Assembly: GCA_964543575.1 (NCBI GenBank)
Contig: CAZIYV010000100.1
Span: 1 to 12,608 of the forward strand
Reading direction: 5' to 3'
Source: Pelotomaculum_B sp964543575
GTDB taxonomy: Bacteria; Bacillota; Desulfotomaculia; Desulfotomaculales; Pelotomaculaceae
DNA: 12,608 nt
The position numbers and the translations under genes are program-made. Below, in pieces: positions 1 to 7,274 of the stretch (position 1 is the first letter of the stretch; each line of letters begins with the position of its first letter). A model generated the notes under the pieces. It searched no databases, was not told the DNA's origin, and saw only the letters and a list, made by a program, of their open reading frames with translations.

Positions 1-1
1 G

Positions 2-775
2 CTGGACAACAAGGATAAAGAAAAAGTAAACCTGGCCCATCTGGGGCCGGGCGAATATTTCGGCGAAATGTCCATCCTGACCGGAGGGATGACCTCGGCT
101 GCCATTATTGCGTCTGAGCGGTGCACGGTTCTGGCAGTGTCCAGGGCGGGCTTTGACAGAATGTTGGATTTGCTGCCCGAACTCAGCCACGAGCTAGTCC
201 GCACCCTTTCGCTTCGCATTAAAAAGGGCAACCTGGGGGTCTGGGAGGCGCGCAATAAGGAAATAGCGCTAACCATTTTAATGGAGGAAGAGAAATCCAT
301 ATTAAACCTGATCATGCACGCGCTGCCGGACGGTATGATCGTTTTTGATGAAAACCTAACTATACTGGCGATTAATTCAAATGCAGAAAAAATTTTTGAC
401 TGCACCAGAAAAGTAATAGGGCAAAAGCTCGATGTATTATTTGACCCAACTGAATTTCAGCGTGTTTTTGCAGAAAAAAGGAGATTGGAGCTGGAATGCG
501 GTTACTTAGAAAACCAGAAAATTATCCGGCAGATTGTTTTCCCACTCGAAAACAAGGCTGTGGGCATATTCACCGATATCACCAATGTGTTAAAACAGCG
601 GGAAGAGCTTTCGCTTGTAAAAGCTCAGACTATTGACCGCGCGAATGAAGTAATAAAAAAACAACTGAGGGTGGCACAGTTGATCGCCGGGCTGTTAGGG
701 GAAACAACCGCGGAAACCAAGGCCGAGTTGAGCCAGCTGATCAAGTTTGTGAAAGATTACGAAGGGAAAGGTTAA
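2..775 (+). CDS. Cyclic-nucleotide-binding-fold and PAS domain sensor protein, 5' end missing
   Basis: The reading frame is open from the window edge, so the start lies outside; 257 residues are visible. Residues 1 to about 70 are the end of a cNMP-binding (CRP-like) beta-roll, with the G-x-Y-F-G-E-M signature at residues 17-23. A linker helix follows, then a PAS domain at about 98-195 (PDGMIVFDE near its start, GIFTDIT at its end). The tail is a charged helix ending in a segment with the motif LLGETTAETK. In the phosphate-binding cassette, the position where cAMP-binding proteins carry Arg is Thr (codon 92-94), so classical cAMP binding is doubtful. From memory, the helical tail resembles PAS proteins and sensory [FeFe] hydrogenases paired with SpoIIE-type phosphatases in Clostridia. 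The phosphatase gene follows after 2 bases, so the two are almost certainly co-transcribed and probably partners. No DNA-binding or kinase domain is visible. The ligand is unknown. Confidence 0.85.
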   Translation: MDNKDKEKVNLAHLGPGEYFGEMSILTGGMTSAAIIASERCTVLAVSRAGFDRMLDLLPELSHELVRTLSLRIKKGNLGVWEARNKEIALTILMEEEKSILNLIMHALPDGMIVFDENLTILAINSNAEKIFDCTRKVIGQKLDVLFDPTEFQRVFAEKRRLELECGYLENQKIIRQIVFPLENKAVGIFTDITNVLKQREELSLVKAQTIDRANEVIKKQLRVAQLIAGLLGETTAETKAELSQLIKFVKDYEGKG

Positions 776-777
776 AA

Positions 778-1929
778 ATGTGTTTCTACCTTGATATCGG
801 ATATTCCCAGTTAAACAAAAACGGGGAGGAAATTTGCGGAGACTCGATAGAGGTGCTTCACTCCGGCGACTCTTCAATAATTGTACTGGCCGACGGCCTG
901 GCCAGCGGTGTAAAGGCAAGCATCCTTTCCCGGATCACAGCAACAACCGCCGCTACCTTGTTGAAGATGGGGTGCCATATCGAAGAGGTTATCGAAACTA
1001 TGGCCGAAACACTTCCGGTAGACACGTTGAGAAATCTTGCCTACAGCACTTTTTCGGTCCTGCAGGTTTTCAAGGACGGGCGGGCCTACCTGGTTGAGTT
1101 TGACAGCCCCTCCTCCTACTTCGGGCAAAAAGGCTTTCTAAAGCCCCTGGAAAGGTCATATCGCACAATAGAAGACAAGAGAATTGCAGAGGCCTATTTT
1201 GACCTGCAGGACGGTAACTGGCTGGTCCTTTTGAGCGACGGCGTGCTTCACGCCGGCATTGGTAATGTGTGGAACACAGGCTGGGGCGAGCACGAGGTTG
1301 GCAGATTTATCAGAGGACTGGCGGCCAAGGATTATGATGCCGATGACTGGGCGAATGAGATAACGGAGAAGTGCGACGAGCTGTACGGCGGCAGCCCGGG
1401 AGATGACGTTAGCGTTGCGGTTGTCAAGATAAGGAAAGCGAGAAAACTTACCGCACTGATCGGGCCGCCCCGTGACCGTTCCTATGACAGACCGACAGTC
1501 GAAAAACTGATGGGCTCAGAAGGGAAAAAAGTGGTTTGCGGTGGTACCACCAGCCTTTTGGTAAGCCGGGTGCTGAAAAAAGGGGTTGAAGTAAACTTAG
1601 ATACCGAGTCGGAAAAAGTTCCACCCACCGGAAGCATCGAGGGTATCGACCTGGTCACCGAGGGGGCCATAACTATTTATTATGCCCTGGAGCATCTGAA
1701 AAGCGGGGTTAAACTGAAGAACCTCGACTGGGTCGAGGACGGCGCCGGACTGCTCGCGCTGGAGCTGCTCAAAGCGGACGAGGTGCATTTTATGGTTGGG
1801 CTGGCCATAAATAAGGCCCTGCATTATCCGGGATTTCCTGTTTCCTGTGTATGCAAAAACCAGACGGTGAGGGATATCGCTGAAGTACTGGTGCAAAAGG
1901 GGAAAAAAGTTGACTTAGAATACATTTAG
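778..1929 (+). CDS. SpoIIE-family (PP2C-type) serine/threonine phosphatase with an extra C-terminal domain
   Basis: A cytoplasmic protein of 383 aa. Residues 1 to about 220 form a PP2C/SpoIIE phosphatase domain. Metal-binding acidic motifs are visible: ADGLASG with D39-G40, LLSDG with D154-G155, and PGDD with D209-D210, so it looks catalytically competent. Such enzymes dephosphorylate Ser/Thr residues, often on anti-sigma-factor antagonists. Residues about 225-383 form a second domain starting near IGPP, with a KKVVCGGTTS motif at 250-259 and a conserved-looking GIDLVTEG at 289-296. I know this extension from phosphatases encoded beside sensory [FeFe] hydrogenases in Clostridia; its function is not established to my knowledge. 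There are no membrane segments. The ATG is preceded by an AAAGG site about 5 bases upstream, inside the end of the previous gene. The 2-base spacing implies translational coupling with the upstream sensor, which probably controls it. The substrate cannot be read from the sequence. Confidence 0.88.
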   Translation: MCFYLDIGYSQLNKNGEEICGDSIEVLHSGDSSIIVLADGLASGVKASILSRITATTAATLLKMGCHIEEVIETMAETLPVDTLRNLAYSTFSVLQVFKDGRAYLVEFDSPSSYFGQKGFLKPLERSYRTIEDKRIAEAYFDLQDGNWLVLLSDGVLHAGIGNVWNTGWGEHEVGRFIRGLAAKDYDADDWANEITEKCDELYGGSPGDDVSVAVVKIRKARKLTALIGPPRDRSYDRPTVEKLMGSEGKKVVCGGTTSLLVSRVLKKGVEVNLDTESEKVPPTGSIEGIDLVTEGAITIYYALEHLKSGVKLKNLDWVEDGAGLLALELLKADEVHFMVGLAINKALHYPGFPVSCVCKNQTVRDIAEVLVQKGKKVDLEYI

Positions 1930-1970
1930 TGCCATAAACGCCCGGACAAAATTGCTGTTCAGTACAGGTA

Positions 1971-1977
1971 GAGGGGG
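1971..1977 (+). promoter_or_regulatory. Ribosome binding site that sets a TTG start
   Basis: GAGGGGG lies 9 bases before the TTG at 1987. The alternative GTG at 1993 would be 15 bases away and the ATG at 2005 would be 27, so TTG is the best-placed start for the CBS-ACT gene. Confidence 0.6.
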
Positions 1978-1986
1978 TTTATATTT

Positions 1987-2628
1987 TTGTTAGTGCGGGA
2001 TTGCATGAAAGAAAACCCGGTTACTATTGATCTTGAGACCACAGCGTCGGAAGCCCTGGAAACCATGAGAAAAAACAAAGTACGGCAACTGCCGGTTGTG
2101 TCCGGCGACAAACTGGCGGGACTGGTTACGGAAAATCAACTGCTGGCGTTATCCCCGTCCACAGCAACGTCCCTCAACATTTTTGAAAAGAGTTATTTCA
2201 TGGAGAAGGTAATGATTTCTGAGGTTATGGTAAGATATCCCCTGACCGTCACGCCCGACACTACCATCGAAGAGGCGGCGCTGTATTTAAAGGAGCACGA
2301 TTTCAGCAGTGTCCCCGTGGTAGAGAGAGAAAAACTGGCAGGCATGATTACGGTTGCGGAAATTTTAGACACTCTCATCAAATTTTTAGGTTATGGTGAA
2401 AAAGGCAGCAGGTTAATGATCGAGGCTGAGGACCGGATTGATCTGCTATACGATATTACCAGGACGATCAAGGAGTTTGGCATATCCGTAAAAAGCGTTG
2501 TTTCCTATGCCAGAGATAATAAAAACGTCAAGATAAAACTGCGTCTGGATGATACCATGGACACACTACAGTTGATCAAGGCTATGGAGGAGCAGGGGCT
2601 AAAAGTATCTCAGGTCAGCTTTAAATAG
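1987..2628 (+). CDS. Two CBS domains plus ACT domain protein
   Basis: A protein of 213 aa with two CBS motifs at about residues 3-55 (opening VRDCMKENPVT) and 77-132 (opening ISEVMVRYPLTV, with the FSSVPVV core), followed by an ACT-like domain at about 143-211. CBS pairs generally form a Bateman module that binds adenine nucleotides such as ATP, AMP or S-adenosylmethionine. ACT domains bind small ligands, often amino acids. No catalytic domain is attached, so this looks like a stand-alone cytoplasmic sensor or regulator acting on a partner. Some relatives are annotated as AcuB-like, but I would not assign that name here. The start chosen is TTG. The gene lies 57 bp after the phosphatase in the same direction, is probably part of the same operon, and is followed by a strong hairpin. 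The ligand is unknown. Confidence 0.87.
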   Translation: MLVRDCMKENPVTIDLETTASEALETMRKNKVRQLPVVSGDKLAGLVTENQLLALSPSTATSLNIFEKSYFMEKVMISEVMVRYPLTVTPDTTIEEAALYLKEHDFSSVPVVEREKLAGMITVAEILDTLIKFLGYGEKGSRLMIEAEDRIDLLYDITRTIKEFGISVKSVVSYARDNKNVKIKLRLDDTMDTLQLIKAMEEQGLKVSQVSFK

Positions 2629-2713
2629 CACAAGCAGCACAACCCCTGGCTGATAAAATTATTATGCCGCGGCAATAAGTACGGAATTCGCTTTAAAGCC
2701 ACTGGAAGATGGC

Positions 2714-2775
2714 AAAAATAAGAGAGGGAAGTGTGAAAGAATAGCTTGTTTTCTTTCACAACTTCCCTCTTTTTT
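2714..2775. terminator. Rho-independent terminator, probably bidirectional
   Basis: Arms at 2723-2740 and 2752-2770 pair over 18 bases with one bulged base (AGAGGGAAG paired with CTTCCCTCT at the base), around an 11-base loop. A T run at 2770-2775 follows on the plus strand. An A-rich stretch at 2714-2720 gives a T-rich tail on the minus strand. The hairpin sits between two converging genes, the CBS-ACT gene (ends 2628) and the surface-protein gene (ends 2867), so it can serve both. The rest of 2629-2866 shows no gene. Confidence 0.85.
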
Positions 2776-2866
2776 ACTTTAAAATTCTGTTAATAAAAAG
2801 CAGTGATCTTTCATTTTAAGCTGAGCTGTCTGATTTGGGTAATCCAGTTATATCGACAGCAAAATA

Positions 2867-5800
2867 TTAACCTCGAAGTTCTACGGAAACGATGTACGTT
2901 ATGCTCTCTATGCCGTCCTGCGCGGTTACTACAATATAGATATAGGTAACCCTCCCCTGGATCAAACTGATAGCTCCGGATGGATTGCCGCTGACCACTG
3001 GTATACCATTGACGGTTATATAAGCTCCAGGCCCCGCTGCCATGGGCGTCACGGTAATGCTTGTGGAAAAGTAGTTGACATCATAAACATTATAATCAGT
3101 AGTTTTGGGATCGAAAGGCGGGTCCAGGCTGCCCTCGCTCAGGCTCAGGCTGCTCAAATACGCGTTGTGGCTGGGCTCCGCCCGGGTTATATTTATAGTA
3201 TAGGTCTTTACCGTCGTACCGTCCTGCGCAGTAACCTCAACGCTGATAATATTCGACCCCACGTTAAGATTTAAGGTGTGCGGGATGCCGCTGGTAACTG
3301 CCACGCCGTTAATTTTGATGCTGGCTGACTGGCCTGCGGCAGTGGCTGTCACGTCGGTGCTACTGACACTATACGGTGTACTCGAGCTGTAGCTGGTGAC
3401 TCCCGAGCTAAATCCAGGAGACAGTCTGCCGTAGCTTAAGCTAAGATCGCTCAAATCGGCGTTATGGCTGGGCTCCGCCCGGGTTATATTTATAGTATAG
3501 GTCTTTACCGTCGTGTCGTCCTGCGCGGTTACCTCAATGCTGATAATATTCGACCCCACGTTAAGACTTACGGTGTGCGGTATACCGCTGGGAACTGCCT
3601 TGCCGTTAATTTTAATACTTGCTTCCTGACCTGCAGCGGTGGCTGTCACGTCAATGGCGCTTACATCATACGGCACATTTGTGCTGTAATTCACAGTCTC
3701 GGAGCTGAAACCTGGAGACAGCCTGCCGTAGCTAAGGCTCAAGTCGCTAAGATCGGCGTTGTGGCTAAGGCTTAATCTTAAAACTGAGATTGTGTACGTA
3801 TTAGTTGTAACCCCGTCCTGGGCTGTGACCACCACACTAATTGAATTAAAACCCTCGTTCAGTCCAACAGTGTGCGGATTGCCGCTGCTAACCGGCGTAC
3901 CGTTTATTGTTATGGTTGCTGCAACGTCCGCCGCCGTAGCTGTCACAGTAAAGCTGTTTGTTGGGTATAAGACGGAGCCGGCATTATACCTGGTGATATC
4001 AGGATCAAAAACCGGGTCAATACTGTTCGGCGTAGTAGTAAGGCCACTAAGCTTAGCGTTGTTGCTGGGGTCCGCCCGGGTTACATTGATTGTGTAGGTC
4101 TTTACCGTCTTGCCGTCCTGCGCGGTAACTACAACGCTGATAATATTAGACCCCGCGTTAAGACTTACGGAGTGCGGGATGCCGCTGGTAATTGCCGCGC
4201 CGTTAATGGTAACGCTGGCTTCCTGGCCTGCCGCGGTAGCTGTCACGTCTATGACGCTTACATCGTATGCCACAGTAGTGTTGTAGCTGGTAGTCTCCGC
4301 ACTGAACTCAGGCGATAAACTGCCAACGCTAAGGCTCAAAGTGCTCAAGTCGGCGTTATGACTGGGTTCCAGCCCGGACGTCACTTCGATAGTATATGTT
4401 TTTTGAGTCGTTCCATCCTGGGCGGTGACAACCNNNNNNNNNNNNNNNNNNNNNNNNNNNNNNNNNNNNNNNNNNNNNNNNNNNNNNNNNNNNNNNNNNN
4501 NNNNNNNNNNNNNNNNNNNNNNNNNNNNNNNNNTAAACTGTGGTGACAGTGTGCCCCCGCTCAGGCTCAGGCCGCTTAAACCGGCGTTGTGGCTGAACTC
4601 GCGCGTCACTTCGATAGTATATGTTTTTTGAGTCGTTCCATCCTGGGCGGTGACAACCACGCTAATCGTGTTTGCTCCCACTGCCAGGCTGACCGGCCCG
4701 AACGGAATTCCGCTGGCTGCAGGCTGGCCGTTGATGGTGATGTTGGCATTCATGTCCGCAGTATCAGCCGTTACGGTAACACTGTCCACGATATAAGCTA
4801 ATCCGACGCTGTAGCTGGTTATCTCAGGGTTAAACTGTGGTGACAGTGTGCCCCCGCTCAGGCTCAGGCCGCTTAAACCGGCGTTATGGCTGGGCTCTCC
4901 AAATGTCCCGCTGAGCACACCACTTGATGTGCTGGCATCGGACAGGCCGTCAGCCGTCCTCAGGCTGCCGCCTGCTTTGATGGACAGGGTGTCACCAACG
5001 GACAAGCTGCCGTAAGTGGCGTCGCTTACCGTAAGCAGCAGGGTCCTGGCGTCAGTCCAGGCGCCGCTGTAGTTAGCCCCGAAAGATTTAGCGCCAAAGT
5101 CGATCAGGGTGTCCACATCGGTTTTGGTTGCTACAGCAGGCTGGTTGGTGTCAACGTCGAAAGTGACGGTCAGAGTGTCCTGGTCACCCAGGCCGATATT
5201 TTGCCCTTCATCGGCTGCGGCAAGACCGGTGATGGCCGGTGCGGGCGGCGGAGCTTCCTGGGTGGCAAAGCTGAATGTGTAGTCATTTTCAAGGGTGTTG
5301 CCAGCCTTGTCCTTGACCGCGCCGGCAGGTACATAAACGGTATAGGTCATACCCTTGTTTAAATCGGTCACAGGTTCAATGGTGAGATCTGTGCCGCCAC
5401 CAACGCTGTATATGGCCGGCACAATGGTATCGCCTGCCTTCAGGGTTATATAGTCAAAATTACTGCCTGCCTCTACCTTTTCACTAAAGGTTATGGTAAT
5501 GGTCTTAGTTACTGGGACGTCCTCCCACCCGTCAGACGGCTCAGAGGATGTAACCGTGGGCGGTTTTTTGTCGCTGGAGCCCCCACCACCGCCGCCGCCA
5601 GAGGTTGTGGTCGTGTCTGACTCCTCTTTGAGAACCTCTTCTAAGGCCTGCGTGACTATTTTGAAAATATCTGCCCCACCCGGCTGGTTTGTGCTCGCGC
5701 CGATGGCCGGATTGAAGCCGGGCGGCAGGCTGAGACCGATTTCCTTCGCTCTCTCTTCTACCCATTGGCTGACTAAATTCCAAAAATCTATTTGCGCTGG

Positions 5801-7165
5801 GGTAAGCGAACCTGGTGAAGTAGGCTGTTCACCTTCTCCTGGAATCAGAGAGTACTGTTTTCCGGTAACTGATATGGTATTGCCCCCGGCAGTTAAATTG
5901 GCTTTGCCGATAATAAGGGATAAGCCCTGTCCATCGGCGCCGATATAGTTCATCCAGAATGTGCCTCTTATGCCTGCCACGCCCCAGGGCATGTCCACCA
6001 CAACCCGCTCGCGCTCACTGTCTGGTTCGGCCCACCACTGTTCCTCAAAGTCCTGGCCGCCCTCGCCCTCGTTCTGGGCCAGAAGCATTCCGGCCAGGTC
6101 CGCGGGAATGCTTGTTGACGCTAATAGCAGCGGGCTTTTTTCAGCCGGGTTATATCTTATAGCTGATACTGTGTTGCCATTAGATTCTTGATCATATTTG
6201 CTGGCCAGAGCGCCGTAGATCCTTCCTTTCTTGAGATCAATCTCCAGTCTGTCGACAGTCACTCCTGGTGAGCCATCTGCCTTCATGTAGGTATTTCCCT
6301 TGGTTTCTTTAATGATGATTTCAGTATTGGCGTCAAGCAGGATGCCGCTGCCGTCGTCAAAAATAATCTCTGCCTGGCTGTTTTCGCCCGTGTTTATCTT
6401 TGCACCGGCGGCTACCTGAGTTATACCGCTGATCTGGCGGGGGACACCATCTCCCAGGGTCAGGGTAGCCTTTCCTTTTCTGACTGAAAGCTGGCCGGTT
6501 AACTGGCTTGTGCGCATATCCGGACCCAGGATAAAAGCGTCTACCAGACCCCGGGCCAGTTCATCCCGGCGCAAAGGGCGGTCGGGATAAAAGTATTTCT
6601 CCGCCGGCAGCTCGACCAGGCCGGCCTCTACTGCTGTCGCTATTTGTTGGTAAGCCCAGTGCCCCATTGCCACATCATTAATGGTTATATTTGTTCCGGA
6701 TAGCTTCCCGCCGGTAAGTTTGAGAAGCAGGGTGACCGCCTCGGCTCTGGTTATGGTCTGGTCAGGGTTGAAGGCGCCGTCGGGGTATCCTTTCAATAGC
6801 CCTGCCCGCACGGCTGTTTCGATTGTCCCGAAAGCCCAGTGGGCGGGAGACACGTCGCTGAAGGTTGGCTCAGCATCATTCAGAGGCTGCAGCCCTTTGG
6901 CCAAAACAAAGGCCCTGGCGGCCTGGGCCCGGGTCACATCCCCCGCGGGTTGAAAGGTCCCGTCAGGAAACCCCTTCAGGATGCCTTTTTCAACTAAGAA
7001 ATTTGCATATAGCTGCAGGGGGCTGTTCACTGCTATGTCACTGAATCTTTGAGATGATGGAGCACTCGCCGCGTTACTTGCAAAGACGCATGGAATAACC
7101 AATATAAATAAGACCAGGCTGAAGACAAGTACCGCTGGAAGCATAGTTTTACGCTGACAAACCAT
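2867..7165 (-). CDS. Secreted S-layer-homology surface protein with FecR-like, Ig-like and tandem cadherin-like domains (contains assembly gap)
   Basis: 1432 aa as assembled, numbered from the ATG at 7165, which has AAGGAGG 6 bases upstream. Residues 1-29 are a signal peptide: QRK, a hydrophobic core and probable cleavage after VFA. Three SLH domains follow at about 40-82, 101-144 and 161-204, with motifs VTRAQAAR, TITRAEAV and LRRDELAR; they usually tether proteins to pyruvylated wall polymers. A FecR-like domain spans about 222-426, with an acidic insertion before MPWGVAGIRGT. A Gly-rich linker at about 522-531 leads to an SbsA/Big_5-like Ig domain at about 535-635 and an unassigned beta-rich domain at 644-754. 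Seven cadherin-like (Cad_beta, PF12733-type) repeats of about 99 residues run from 759 to the end, each opening SHNA-x-LS and ending with VVTAQDG...TYTI. Repeat 2 holds 100 N, so the length is not real. It is a single gene between terminators. The likely role is a wall-bound surface or adhesive protein; the ligand is unknown. Confidence 0.9.
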   Translation of the reverse strand: MVCQRKTMLPAVLVFSLVLFILVIPCVFASNAASAPSSQRFSDIAVNSPLQLYANFLVEKGILKGFPDGTFQPAGDVTRAQAARAFVLAKGLQPLNDAEPTFSDVSPAHWAFGTIETAVRAGLLKGYPDGAFNPDQTITRAEAVTLLLKLTGGKLSGTNITINDVAMGHWAYQQIATAVEAGLVELPAEKYFYPDRPLRRDELARGLVDAFILGPDMRTSQLTGQLSVRKGKATLTLGDGVPRQISGITQVAAGAKINTGENSQAEIIFDDGSGILLDANTEIIIKETKGNTYMKADGSPGVTVDRLEIDLKKGRIYGALASKYDQESNGNTVSAIRYNPAEKSPLLLASTSIPADLAGMLLAQNEGEGGQDFEEQWWAEPDSERERVVVDMPWGVAGIRGTFWMNYIGADGQGLSLIIGKANLTAGGNTISVTGKQYSLIPGEGEQPTSPGSLTPAQIDFWNLVSQWVEERAKEIGLSLPPGFNPAIGASTNQPGGADIFKIVTQALEEVLKEESDTTTTSGGGGGGGSSDKKPPTVTSSEPSDGWEDVPVTKTITITFSEKVEAGSNFDYITLKAGDTIVPAIYSVGGGTDLTIEPVTDLNKGMTYTVYVPAGAVKDKAGNTLENDYTFSFATQEAPPPAPAITGLAAADEGQNIGLGDQDTLTVTFDVDTNQPAVATKTDVDTLIDFGAKSFGANYSGAWTDARTLLLTVSDATYGSLSVGDTLSIKAGGSLRTADGLSDASTSSGVLSGTFGEPSHNAGLSGLSLSGGTLSPQFNPEITSYSVGLAYIVDSVTVTADTADMNANITINGQPAASGIPFGPVSLAVGANTISVVVTAQDGTTQKTYTIEVTREFSHNAGLSGLSLSGGTLSPQFXXXXXXXXXXXXXXXXXXXXXXXXXXXXXXXXXXVVTAQDGTTQKTYTIEVTSGLEPSHNADLSTLSLSVGSLSPEFSAETTSYNTTVAYDVSVIDVTATAAGQEASVTINGAAITSGIPHSVSLNAGSNIISVVVTAQDGKTVKTYTINVTRADPSNNAKLSGLTTTPNSIDPVFDPDITRYNAGSVLYPTNSFTVTATAADVAATITINGTPVSSGNPHTVGLNEGFNSISVVVTAQDGVTTNTYTISVLRLSLSHNADLSDLSLSYGRLSPGFSSETVNYSTNVPYDVSAIDVTATAAGQEASIKINGKAVPSGIPHTVSLNVGSNIISIEVTAQDDTTVKTYTINITRAEPSHNADLSDLSLSYGRLSPGFSSGVTSYSSSTPYSVSSTDVTATAAGQSASIKINGVAVTSGIPHTLNLNVGSNIISVEVTAQDGTTVKTYTINITRAEPSHNAYLSSLSLSEGSLDPPFDPKTTDYNVYDVNYFSTSITVTPMAAGPGAYITVNGIPVVSGNPSGAISLIQGRVTYIYIVVTAQDGIESITYIVSVELRG
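4379..4885 (-). repeat. Collapsed exact repeat flanking the assembly gap
   Basis: Bases 4379-4433, directly before the gap, are identical to 4604-4658. Bases 4534-4588, directly after it, are identical to 4831-4885. Both matches are exactly 55 bases; the next base outward differs in each case (4378 A versus 4603 G, 4589 G versus 4886 A). The segment 4604-4885 (282 bp) is therefore the repeat copy that also belongs in the gap. Confidence 0.88.
4434..4533. other. Assembly gap (100 N) inside the repeat array
   Basis: Exactly 100 N, the usual placeholder for a gap of unknown size. The neighbouring repeat predicts a true length of 172 bp, or 172 + 297n if more units are hidden. Both 100 and 172 leave remainder 1 on division by 3, so the reading frame happens to be kept across the placeholder. 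Confidence 0.97.
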
Positions 7166-7171
7166 ATCTGG

Positions 7172-7178
7172 CCTCCTT
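7172..7178 (-). promoter_or_regulatory. Ribosome binding site that sets the surface-protein start
   Basis: AAGGAGG on the minus strand sits 6 bases before the ATG at 7165. It lies inside the codons that would follow an upstream GTG at 7183, which argues against that longer start. Confidence 0.85.
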
Positions 7179-7218
7179 ATCACATTAAAACATCACAGAC
7201 AAAATAAACCTTTGTTTT

Positions 7219-7248
7219 CTAGTACAGCACGTTGTTAATGCAACTCAT
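7219..7248 (-). CDS. Possible 9-residue leader ORF (second of two)
   Basis: ATG to TAG encodes MSCINNVLY. A full AAAGGAGG site at 7256-7263 lies 7 bases before the ATG, as good as that of any large gene here. It ends 53 bases before the surface-protein start. Its start overlaps the stop of the preceding mini-ORF as ATGA. It could be a translated leader peptide or a ribosome standby site that affects expression of the surface protein. The small size means it may also be chance. The peptide resembles nothing I recognise. Confidence 0.35.
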   Translation of the reverse strand: MSCINNVLY

Positions 7249-7274
7249 GCGCATGCCTCCTTTAATGCTGACAT
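7245..7274 (-). CDS. Possible 9-residue leader ORF (first of two)
   Basis: ATG to TGA encodes MSALKEACA. A GGAGGG site at 7283-7288 lies 8 bases before the ATG. The TGA overlaps the ATG of the next mini-ORF by 4 bases, the arrangement typical of translational coupling, and the next mini-ORF's ribosome site lies within this one. Function is unknown and the call is tentative. Confidence 0.3.
   Translation of the reverse strand: MSALKEACA

Larger units (their letters stand above)
2870..4891 (-). repeat. Array of at least seven ~297-bp coding repeats
   Basis: Seven in-frame units encode cadherin-like domains. In gene order they are 4595-4891, 4364-4594 (interrupted by the N gap), 4067-4363, 3767-4066, 3470-3766, 3173-3469 and 2870-3172. 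Units are 297 bp except the fourth (300 bp), the last (303 bp) and the gapped one. Similarity extends to DNA level: 3168-3217 and 3465-3514 are 50 identical bases exactly 297 bp apart, and the first two units are nearly identical where visible. The fourth and last units are the most diverged. This suggests growth by recent tandem duplication. Confidence 0.92.

Noticed and set aside
2665..2674. Palindrome TGCCGCGGCA after the CBS-ACT gene
   Set aside because: Only 10 bases, no loop or T run, and a strong terminator lies just downstream; probably chance.
2870..4891. Regular direct repeats resembling a CRISPR or satellite array
   Set aside because: The units are 297 bp, in frame and encode a cadherin-like beta-sandwich domain.
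3464..6191. Open frames on the plus strand opposite the surface-protein gene
   Set aside because: They are antisense shadows of a repetitive coding region; they follow its 297-bp period and have no ribosome sites or recognisable domains.
7166..7183. GTG start at 7183 for the surface protein
   Set aside because: The AAGGAGG ribosome site falls inside the extra codons and is correctly spaced for the ATG at 7165.
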